Shown piece by piece: positions 1 through 5,022 of a stretch of 8,879 nucleotides of DNA. The stretch is from the NCBI GenBank assembly GCA_030754655.1, contig JASLZX010000026.1, positions 1 to 8,879 on the forward strand. The letters run 5' to 3'. A model generated the notes under the pieces. The model saw nothing but the letters and a program-made list of their open reading frames with translations, was not told the origin of the DNA and made no database searches. Positions within the stretch are counted from its first letter, which is position 1. Every line of letters begins with the position of its first letter. A program made the position numbers and the translations under genes. This DNA comes from UBA8886 sp002731655 (GTDB lineage Archaea > Thermoplasmatota > Poseidoniia > MGIII > CG-Epi1).

Positions 1-436
1 CACCGTATGGTTGGACAGCAAGGTAGGGGAGTGTGAAGATTACGAGCACAGCCCCGTAGAGCCATCCCAGCATCTGCGAGCCGCTTTCGCCCGTGATAAG
101 CTCCGGCGGTGTCAGGTACCCCTTCGCCTTGCCCAGCTTGTAGATGGGCACTCCTAGCAGCAGGATGCTGAGCCCCACTAGACTAGTGCCGAATGCCATC
201 AGCCCGTAGAAGGGCCAGCCAAGCCTGTAGCTTGCGCCGGCAAAACCGAGGAAGAAGAACGCCGAGAAATTAGTGGCTGCGAGCGTGCAGAAAAGGACCA
301 GCGGTGAGATTCGGCGTGACGCAACAAAATAATCGTCCAGTGTCGCCGCCCCCTGGCGCCATGACCGCCATCCGACCCAGAGCGAGCCCGCGAGGTAGAG
401 TGTTAGCACCGCCAGCACGATCAGCGTTGGGCTCAT
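1..436 (-). CDS. SSF-family sodium:solute symporter, N-terminal part (runs off left edge)
   Basis: This is the first 145 residues of a sodium:solute symporter (SSF/SLC5, PanF/PutP-like), an inner-membrane carrier that uses the sodium gradient to import a small solute. I read it by reverse translation from an ATG at 436; no stop occurs before the window edge. Helix 1 spans about residues 3-23. The family pattern DDYFVASRRISP follows at 34-45, where SSF proteins carry a DYF-x-A-x-R block. A second helix contains ATNFSAFFFLGFAG (54-67), the small-residue region that helps form the sodium and substrate sites in the family. A helix at 74-98 is followed by YLTPPELITGESGS (107-120), matching the SSF 'T-x-PE' loop, and then a further helix ending near YLAVQPYG. 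The start overlaps the preceding gene's stop (ATGA). The substrate cannot be told from this fragment. The SSF assignment is firm. Confidence 0.85.
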   Translation of the reverse strand, partial: MSPTLIVLAVLTLYLAGSLWVGWRSWRQGAATLDDYFVASRRISPLVLFCTLAATNFSAFFFLGFAGASYRLGWPFYGLMAFGTSLVGLSILLLGVPIYKLGKAKGYLTPPELITGESGSQMLGWLYGAVLVIFTLPYLAVQPYG

Positions 437-651
437 GGCTTCCATTCCTGCGTAAAGCGCCAGAGCGCGAACGCCAGCACGAACTGCAGCACCAGTAGGT
501 GAAAGACCCAGACCGGCAGCCAGCCCCCGATTACAGCTTTCGAGTCCCACGCCCAGATATCCAGACTCAGCAGTGTGAGCAGGACAAAGATGCCAGTCCA
601 GCGCAAGCTTGGCAGCCGGAATGGCCTAAGCTCCCTTTCGGTCCCCGTCAC
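433..651 (-). CDS. Small two-helix membrane protein paired with the SSF symporter (DUF3311-like)
   Basis: A 72-residue protein with a short basic N-terminus, a hydrophobic helix at about 18-36, a GGWLPVW turn (42-48), a second helix to about 65 and a charged C-terminus (RFTQEWKP). Small proteins with this layout (DUF3311/DUF4212-type) are known to be encoded directly before SSF symporters and are thought to be accessory subunits. This one sits exactly there, which supports the same role. The start is a GTG whose last two bases belong to the TGA stop of the upstream eS1 gene (GTGA), and its own TGA overlaps the symporter ATG (ATGA). All three genes are therefore likely read from one message by termination-reinitiation. 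A purine-rich run in the eS1 tail (GAAGAAGAAGAG) could help ribosome binding. The gene and topology are well supported; the family name is recalled from pattern and is less certain. Confidence 0.7.
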   Translation of the reverse strand: MTGTERELRPFRLPSLRWTGIFVLLTLLSLDIWAWDSKAVIGGWLPVWVFHLLVLQFVLAFALWRFTQEWKP

Positions 652-1460
652 TCTTCTTCTTCGTTGCTACCGGCTGACGATAGCCGCTCGATGAGATCGG
701 CCTTCTTTCCGGAGACCGGTAGGCCCTGCGCCTTCAGGAGTTCCTTGAGCTCCGGTACGGTGAGCGACTCGTGGTCAGTATCCGCGTCCGCGGTCTCTTC
801 GTCCGCTTCTTCGGTTTCATCTTCCTCCCCGGCCAGGATGCGCTCCAGCTCCTCTTCCGAGGGCGGGACTTCCATCAGTGCGTCGGGTGAGAGCACCTCA
901 ATCTTGGAGATTTCGACGCGGCGCGTGGGGTAGATGACGCGCAGCTCCTTGGCGAGGTCGCGCGCGAGGTCGCCCGAGTAGATGCGTTTTAGCGCCTCGT
1001 TGAGCGCCAGTTCGCTGAGGCTCTCGATGATGAGCTGGGTCGACTTGGCGCGCAGCACTCTCTCCTGCGACCGGCGGATGCGGTTGTCGACCACCAGCAT
1101 CGGCTTGAGCCGCAGGCGCACATCGTCGGTGGTGGTGAGGATGAAGTTGCAGTCGACGCGGCTGTTGCGGCGCCGAATCAGCGCCCGTTTGTAGTCGGAA
1201 GTCAGCCGGTGACCATCGTAGGTTGTGAAGGCGTTGGGGCCGCGCACTTCGCCGACGCGGAAGCGCACGATGTAGTTTTTCTGCCCGAAATTCCCGCTGA
1301 GCTGGTCAAGCGAAACCTCGGCCACACGACCCGTTACAGCCTCGGGACTGTCGGCCGGTGTCCAGGCCATGACGGCGTAGTTGAACATGGAGGGTGCGTG
1401 GAGCGAATACCACGATTTTCCCTTCCAGCGGTCCTTTACCTTGCGCTGCGCTTTAGCCAT
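648..1460 (-). CDS. rps3ae: 30S ribosomal protein eS1 (S3Ae) with C-terminal SAP domain
   Basis: A structural protein of the small ribosomal subunit of archaea and eukaryotes, near the mRNA exit/platform side. The 270-residue reading starts with MAKAQRKVKDRWKGKSWYSL, the typical archaeal eS1 opening. The eS1 fold continues to about residue 195 and includes the conserved RRRNSRVDC block (97-104), DNRIRRSQ (125-132) and VIYPTRRVEISKIEVL (175-190). Ordinary archaeal eS1 proteins end near 200-220 residues. Here an acidic linker (about 200-230, rich in Glu/Asp) leads to LTVPELKELLKAQGLPVSGK and KADLIERL (233-260), a textbook SAP helix-extended-helix motif that usually binds DNA or RNA, then EEEE. 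The ATG at 1460 is chosen because it gives the family N-terminus and has GAGGGG 6 nt upstream; longer in-frame extensions run back through the divergent Usp gene. It heads an overlapping cluster with two membrane-protein genes. Confidence 0.95.
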   Translation of the reverse strand: MAKAQRKVKDRWKGKSWYSLHAPSMFNYAVMAWTPADSPEAVTGRVAEVSLDQLSGNFGQKNYIVRFRVGEVRGPNAFTTYDGHRLTSDYKRALIRRRNSRVDCNFILTTTDDVRLRLKPMLVVDNRIRRSQERVLRAKSTQLIIESLSELALNEALKRIYSGDLARDLAKELRVIYPTRRVEISKIEVLSPDALMEVPPSEEELERILAGEEDETEEADEETADADTDHESLTVPELKELLKAQGLPVSGKKADLIERLSSAGSNEEEE

Positions 1461-1466
1461 GCTTGT

Positions 1467-1472
1467 CCCCTC
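1467..1472 (-). promoter_or_regulatory. Ribosome binding site of rps3ae
   Basis: GAGGGG on the minus strand, separated by 6 nt from the ATG at 1460. It is complementary to much of the archaeal 16S rRNA 3' end (CCUCC). Together with the TATA element near 1502 it suggests a short leader of roughly 15 nt, unlike the leaderless genes elsewhere in the window. Confidence 0.5.
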
Positions 1473-1496
1473 GGGCTGCGGCGGACTGGGGGGTAG

Positions 1497-1506
1497 TTCA
1501 TATACG
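1497..1506. promoter_or_regulatory. Shared TATA-like element between divergent rps3ae and usp genes
   Basis: The only AT-rich stretch in the 66-bp gap, TTCATATACG, contains a self-complementary TATA core at 1501-1504. On the plus strand its centre is about 25 nt before the Usp ATG at 1527, which fits a leaderless transcript. On the minus strand it would start transcription near 1476, leaving room for the GAGGGG site of rps3ae. One TBP site may therefore serve both directions. The positions are read directly; use in both directions is inferred. Confidence 0.5.
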
Positions 1507-1526
1507 TTACCCCAGCTTGGACGAGG

Positions 1527-2333
1527 ATGTTCAGCAAGTTGTTGCTGCCGCTCGACCCTTCCAAGCGACTCAAGGCGGCGACCGACTACTCGCTGACGCT
1601 GGCGCGCCGGCTGAAGCTGCCGTTGGTAGCAGCCTACATCGCCAACCCGGCCAAGACCGGTGCCGGCAGCGACCTGCAGGACCCCGAGAAGTGCTTCTTC
1701 CCGCTGGGCGAGCGCGAGCTGAAGCGGTTCGCCGCGTCGGTCAGTGACGTTGAGGTGGAGCCGCTGCTGCGGTGCGGTGAGCGCAACCTCGTGCTGGCGC
1801 ACATGGTCACCGAGGAGCAGGCGGGCGACACGCTGGTGCTTGGACCATTCCGGTCGCGGCTGACGCGCTTCTTCACCGGCTCGGAGGTCGAGCGCATCCT
1901 CGAGGATGTGCAGTGCCACGCCTTTGTCGTGCGGCACGGGCAGCCGCTGCCGGGACCGGGCGGGCCGGCGCTGGTGGTGTTCGACGGTCCGCAGCTGCCG
2001 AAACGGGCGATGGGGCTGGTCGAGCAGCTGGCGCACACCTTCGGCTGCGACCTGGAGCTACTGCACCTTGGCGAGGATATCCATGGCGCCGCCGCGGCGC
2101 TCGACGACGCGGTGCAGGAACTGCGCGGCAAGCTGGGCGGCGAGTTCCACGTCACCTCCACGATTGCACCGCTACGCGGCCTCTGGCAGCGAAACCTCGC
2201 GGCGACCAACCGCACCATCGCTGCCGAAGGGGTGCGGCTAGTGGTGCTGCCCGACATAGAGGACGCCGTCTCGGCGGCGCTGCTGCACGAGTTGGTGCTC
2301 GACGCCCACCGTCCGGTCTGCGTGCTGCGATGA
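1527..2333 (+). CDS. Tandem-domain universal stress (UspA-like) protein
   Basis: A 268-residue soluble protein made of two Usp-type Rossmann-like units. Domain 1 (about 1-137) begins MFSKLLLPLDPSKRLKAATD, the usual beta-1 strand ending in Asp followed by a helix, and ends with LVLGPFRSRLTRFFTGS (103-119) and HAFVVR (131-136). Domain 2 (about 147-268) repeats the plan with ALVVFDGPQLPKRAMGL and ends RPVCVLR. Usp ATP-binding members carry G-x2-G-x9-G-S/T. Here domain 1 has G106-x2-R109 and then G118-S119 after one residue fewer, and domain 2 shows no such motif, so nucleotide binding is doubtful or altered. No membrane segments are visible. The stop overlaps the ATG of the downstream transporter (ATGA), a pairing that suggests the Usp protein senses or regulates transport. 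The start at 1527 is favoured by the TATA spacing. The family call is good; the ligand is unknown. Confidence 0.85.
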   Translation: MFSKLLLPLDPSKRLKAATDYSLTLARRLKLPLVAAYIANPAKTGAGSDLQDPEKCFFPLGERELKRFAASVSDVEVEPLLRCGERNLVLAHMVTEEQAGDTLVLGPFRSRLTRFFTGSEVERILEDVQCHAFVVRHGQPLPGPGGPALVVFDGPQLPKRAMGLVEQLAHTFGCDLELLHLGEDIHGAAAALDDAVQELRGKLGGEFHVTSTIAPLRGLWQRNLAATNRTIAAEGVRLVVLPDIEDAVSAALLHELVLDAHRPVCVLR

Positions 2334-3799
2334 GCGACGACCGGGATAACCGCCGGCGCCGCGCCGACCTGTTGCGGCTGCGGATGCAGCCGCGACGCCA
2401 TACGCTGTCCTACCGGCTCTGGCTCAACCGGACCTTTCGCAAGCTGCTCGCGGGCGGCGTAATCCTGTTCGTAATCTGGCTGCTACTGCTCACCACTACG
2501 CTGCCGGCCGATGGCCGGCACGTCCTGCTCTTCTTCCTGCTCATCATCTACCTCTGGGTCTCCGAAGTCTTCCCGCTTCCCGTGACGGCGCTGATGGCCG
2601 GCACGGGGCTGGTACTGCTCGGGTTGCGCAGTCGCGATGACGCCTTCGCGCCGTATGCGTCCGACGCGGTGTTCATGATTCTCGGCTCGCTGATTATCGC
2701 GCAGGGGATTTCGGCCTCAGGAGCCGAGTCGCTGATTATCCGCAAGCTGCTGGCGCCCTTCACCGCTTCGACCTTCCGGTTGCTGGGTGGTCTCATCATA
2801 GTCTCGACGCTGATGGCGGCGGTGATTCCTGACCACTCGGTCGCCGCAATCGTGCTCCCCATCATACTGACGATAATCGACAAGACCGATATCCGCGACC
2901 ACCCGCGTGAGATGGTCGCGTTCACCCTCGCAGTCGCCTTTGGCTGTTCCATTGCCGGGCTCGCGACGCCTTCCGGCGGGGCGCGCAACGTAATTGCTCT
3001 CGGCTTCCTGCAGCAAGAGGGCCTGCGCATCGACTACCTCGACTGGGTCGTGCTGGCAGCGCCGATTACGCTGGCGCTGATGCCACTGCTCTTCGTGACG
3101 CTTATCCTCGCCAACCAGCTGCGCAACCGCTCGCTGGATTACCACCTACCGCCCGCTGAGCCGCTGCGCGACCGGCAGCTGCTGGCGCTCGCCATCCTGG
3201 GCGGTACCTTCCTGCTGTTCCTGACCTCGGGCCGCACCGGCCTAACGCTCGGGACGGTAGCGATGCTCGGCGCGATTGCGATGCACGCCTGCGGGGTGCT
3301 GGAGTGGGACGACAGCCGCCGCCAGCTGCGGTGGGGAGTGATGTTCATCTACGGCGCAGCGCTGACACTGGGAGCGGCGATGGTCGACCACGGCGTCGCC
3401 GAATGGCTGGCGCTCGGCATTTTCGGGATGGTGGAAGGGGGCGGCGACAATCTACTGCTCTTCTCGGTAATCATCCTGCTAGGCGTGGCGCTGACCAACA
3501 TAATGTCCGACGGCGCCGCGGCGGCGGTGCTGGTGCCGATTACCCTCGCAGTGGGTGTCGCAGCGGGATTGACGGGGGCCGACTTGGCGATGGTTGCCAT
3601 CCTGACCGCCATCTCGACTGCCTTCGCGTTCATGACTGCCTTTGGCACGCCGCCCAACCTGATTGTCCACGCCTCCGGCATCCCCGGCTCGGCCGATTTC
3701 GTCCGCAACGGCGTGCCGATGGTGCTGCTGGCGGTGCTGGTGCTGCTCGCCGCACAGCGCTACTACTGGCCGCTGGCAACAGGCTGGCTTGGCTTCTAG
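2330..3799 (+). CDS. SLC13/DASS-family (CitT/ArsB-like) anion transporter
   Basis: A 489-residue polytopic membrane protein, a usual length for divalent anion:sodium symporters that import dicarboxylates, sulfate or phosphate. An Arg-rich cytoplasmic tail (1-38) precedes about eleven hydrophobic segments in two inverted halves. Family landmarks are FMILGSLIIAQGI (115-127), the first re-entrant loop region at VIPDHSVAAIVLPI (165-178), GLATPSGGARN (210-220), the second loop region MSDGAAAAVLVPI (392-404) and AFGTPPNLIVHASG (437-450). In characterised members the two loops carry Ser-Asn-Thr, which helps bind sodium and substrate. Here they read PDH (167-169) and SDG (393-395), so ion or substrate choice may differ. 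The ATG at 2330 overlaps the Usp stop (ATGA), with no clear ribosome binding site, implying coupled translation. The gene ends in a CTAG shared with the opposite-strand gene. The superfamily is firm; the substrate is unknown. Confidence 0.88.
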   Translation: MSDDRDNRRRRADLLRLRMQPRRHTLSYRLWLNRTFRKLLAGGVILFVIWLLLLTTTLPADGRHVLLFFLLIIYLWVSEVFPLPVTALMAGTGLVLLGLRSRDDAFAPYASDAVFMILGSLIIAQGISASGAESLIIRKLLAPFTASTFRLLGGLIIVSTLMAAVIPDHSVAAIVLPIILTIIDKTDIRDHPREMVAFTLAVAFGCSIAGLATPSGGARNVIALGFLQQEGLRIDYLDWVVLAAPITLALMPLLFVTLILANQLRNRSLDYHLPPAEPLRDRQLLALAILGGTFLLFLTSGRTGLTLGTVAMLGAIAMHACGVLEWDDSRRQLRWGVMFIYGAALTLGAAMVDHGVAEWLALGIFGMVEGGGDNLLLFSVIILLGVALTNIMSDGAAAAVLVPITLAVGVAAGLTGADLAMVAILTAISTAFAFMTAFGTPPNLIVHASGIPGSADFVRNGVPMVLLAVLVLLAAQRYYWPLATGWLGF

Positions 3800-4413
3800 T
3801 CGCGCCGCGCCGCTTCCGAAAGGCCACCGACAAAGGCGAAGACGATGATGGTGACAAAGACCGCCGACCCGGAATCGGGCAGCTGCGAGAGCGGCCCCAG
3901 CGCCCTCCCGCCCGGCGAATAGTCGAGCCACTCGCCCAGCGCCGCGCCAAGGTCCTGCGGCCCCGCCCCCGGTGGCAGCCCGCCGGCGCTTGCAAGCCCC
4001 GCAATCGCAGCGATTAGCAGGAACGGCAGCATCGCCGCCGTCAGAGCCCGCGCCGGGTCGCCCGCCAGGCGACCGCCAAAGTAGCCGCCGACCGAGGCTG
4101 CCAGCGAGCCGGGCAGCCCCAGCAGGCCGAAGAGCACCATCGTCCCGAGGATGCAGCCGAACCCGGCCGGAACACCGCTTTGCAGCAGCTCCAGCGGGCT
4201 CGCCGTCAGCGGCGAGCCTGCACCCGCAGGCGACGACTGCCGCTCGGGCTCGTCCGTCGGCGCCGGCACGCCCTCCGCCTCCAGCTCTGGCAGCTCGGGG
4301 AGTGTGCGGGGCGCGGCTGCGTTTCCGGACGCGCCGTCCGCCTTTCCGGCGCCTTCGGGGATGCCGAAGAGCTTCCGCTCCATCTGCTCCCAGGGGTCCT
4401 GCCCGTCGGCCAC
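3796..4413 (-). CDS. Hypothetical small membrane protein with disordered N-terminal half
   Basis: I do not recognise this 205-residue protein. Residues 1-75 are hydrophilic and rich in Ala, Pro, Gly and Glu, with MADGQDPWEQMERKLFGIPE at the start and no signal peptide, so this part is probably cytoplasmic and disordered. Hydrophobic segments follow at about 80-99, 101-118 (GG-YFGG-LAGDP), 122-144 and 181-198, giving three or four membrane helices and a short basic tail (EAARRD). The Gly-rich helix pair around GSLAASVGGYFGGRLAG loosely recalls archaeal DUF5518-type proteins, but I would not assign it. The GTG at 4413 is the best start: a TATA element lies 27 nt upstream and no upstream alternative is convincing. 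The stop lies within the CTAG that also ends the SLC13 gene. GC-rich third positions and a sensible topology argue that it is real despite antisense ORFs. Confidence 0.7.
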   Translation of the reverse strand: MADGQDPWEQMERKLFGIPEGAGKADGASGNAAAPRTLPELPELEAEGVPAPTDEPERQSSPAGAGSPLTASPLELLQSGVPAGFGCILGTMVLFGLLGLPGSLAASVGGYFGGRLAGDPARALTAAMLPFLLIAAIAGLASAGGLPPGAGPQDLGAALGEWLDYSPGGRALGPLSQLPDSGSAVFVTIIVFAFVGGLSEAARRD

Positions 4414-4435
4414 GGGCGGCGCGAGCCGTCGCGCG

Positions 4436-4443
4436 CATATAAA
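4436..4443 (-). promoter_or_regulatory. TATA box for the small membrane protein gene
   Basis: TTTATATG on the minus strand, set in GC-rich flanks. Its centre is about 27 nt before the GTG at 4413, the position expected for a leaderless archaeal transcript. The same bases read TATAAA on the plus strand (4438-4443) and could also contribute to the divergent gene. Confidence 0.6.
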
Positions 4444-4458
4444 TGGCGCGACACGGAA

Positions 4459-4466
4459 TTAATATA
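4459..4466 (+). promoter_or_regulatory. TATA box for the DUF6015-like gene
   Basis: TTAATATA lies about 40 nt before the ATG at 4503, predicting a transcript start near 4489 and a leader of about 14 nt that still includes the GGAG at 4495-4498. The alternative TATAAA at 4438-4443 would give a leader of about 35 nt. Confidence 0.5.
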
Positions 4467-4494
4467 GCACCCAGCCCACAGCGGCGAAGACCCC

Positions 4495-4498
4495 GGAG
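4495..4498 (+). promoter_or_regulatory. Ribosome binding site deciding the start at 4503
   Basis: GGAG, 4 nt before ATGGAAGTATTG. It supports 4503 over the in-frame ATG at 4443, which lies inside the TATA region and would add a 20-residue Arg/Pro-rich tail unlike a structured N-terminus. Confidence 0.45.
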
Positions 4499-4502
4499 CT
4501 CC

Positions 4503-4901
4503 ATGGAAGTATTGACGGCAGACTCACTCGCAACCGCCATCCGCAACAGCGCTGAATACGCGCACCTCGGTGACGATGAAGCGGGCTACCTCGCGGAGCA
4601 CATCCTGAACTTCTTTGGCTACAGCGACCGCATCATCGACAACGTGCTGCACCCCGAGGACCGCGATACATTCTACATGCTCGAAGATACCGGTTTGATG
4701 GAGACCGAGCGCGAGGAAACCACGCTCTACGACGGTCGCGAGTGGCGCATCCATTACTGGCTCATGAAGCACCGCGAAATCTTCAACCGCTGTGCCTCCG
4801 GCCCGCAGTTCGAGCCCGAGGAGGCGGAGCCGTCAGTCTACGACGGAATTCCCGATAACATCTGGGCGCGCGAAGAGCCCGAAGACGAAGATGAGGAGTA
4901 G
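4503..4901 (+). CDS. Small acidic conserved archaeal protein (DUF6015-like), possible winged helix
   Basis: A 132-residue soluble protein with no membrane segment. Two N-terminal helices (about 4-37: TADSLATAIRNS, EAGYLAEHILNFFGY) are followed by SDRIIDNVLHPEDRDTFYML, a dense block of charged and aromatic residues. Then comes EREETTLYDGREWRIHYWLM, which reads as a beta-hairpin. Helices followed by a hairpin suggest a winged-helix-type fold, possibly a transcription factor, but this is inference. The tail from about 105 is very acidic (EEPEDEDEE), a common halophile/marine trait. The block resembles what I recall of DUF6015, a protein of unknown function in Thermoplasmata; a profile search would settle it. 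It has its own promoter and ribosome binding site. The tRNA gene follows 44 bp downstream on the same strand, so it may be cotranscribed. Confidence 0.8.
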   Translation: MEVLTADSLATAIRNSAEYAHLGDDEAGYLAEHILNFFGYSDRIIDNVLHPEDRDTFYMLEDTGLMETEREETTLYDGREWRIHYWLMKHREIFNRCASGPQFEPEEAEPSVYDGIPDNIWAREEPEDEDEE

Positions 4902-4913
4902 CTCCGCGCTAGC

Positions 4914-4920
4914 CTCTTAA
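4914..4920 (+). promoter_or_regulatory. Candidate box A upstream of tRNA-Thr
   Basis: CTCTTAA is the only AT-containing patch in the short gap and lies about 28 nt before the first tRNA base, where archaeal tRNA promoters place box A. It is a weak match to the TTTAWA-type consensus. Confidence 0.35.
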
Positions 4921-4945
4921 CCGCCGCCTGCACGGGGAGGCGCGA

Positions 4946-5022
4946 GCCACCGTTGCTTAGCCCGGTAGAGCGGCTGATTCGTAATCAGCAGGTCGAGGGT
5001 TCGAATCCCTCCGGTGGCTCCA
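4946..5022 (+). tRNA. tRNA-Thr, anticodon CGU, with encoded 3' CCA
   Basis: The complete cloverleaf can be drawn by hand. The acceptor stem GCCACCG pairs with CGGTGGC without mismatch. The D stem is GCTT/GAGC, with one G-T pair, and holds the loop AGCCCGGTA. The anticodon stem GCTGA/TCAGC holds the loop TTCGTAA, giving anticodon CGT (codon ACG) preceded by T33. The variable region is AGGTC, and the T arm is GAGGG-TTCGAAT-CCCTC. The discriminator is T73, as usual for archaeal tRNA-Thr, followed by genomic CCA at 5020-5022. There is no intron. The next base begins the reverse-complemented TAA of pgk, so the tRNA 3' end and a protein stop codon abut head-on. Confidence 0.95.

Noticed and set aside
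499..933. Ser-rich 144-residue plus-strand ORF
   Set aside because: It is antisense to the eS1 tail; the Ser runs are the complement of Glu/Asp-rich codons. It has no domain pattern and no promoter.
1461..2036. N-terminal extension of eS1 by 192 residues
   Set aside because: It lies antisense to the Usp gene and reads as a low-complexity Arg/Gln/Leu sequence. The family N-terminus begins exactly at the ATG at 1460, which has a ribosome binding site.
1913..2329. Long N-terminal extension of the SLC13 transporter
   Set aside because: It overlaps the Usp coding frame and is Ala/Arg-rich as expected of an out-of-frame GC-rich reading. The ATGA overlap at 2330 gives a sensible start.
4443..4502. 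Upstream ATG for the DUF6015-like gene
   Set aside because: That ATG is inside the TATA region and adds an Arg/Pro-rich tail. The ATG at 4503 has GGAG at the right distance.
3479..4546. 355-residue minus-strand ORF spanning the transporter end and the membrane-protein gene
   Set aside because: Its Gly/Arg/Ala-rich composition is typical of a shadow frame, and it overlaps two better-supported genes and their promoters.
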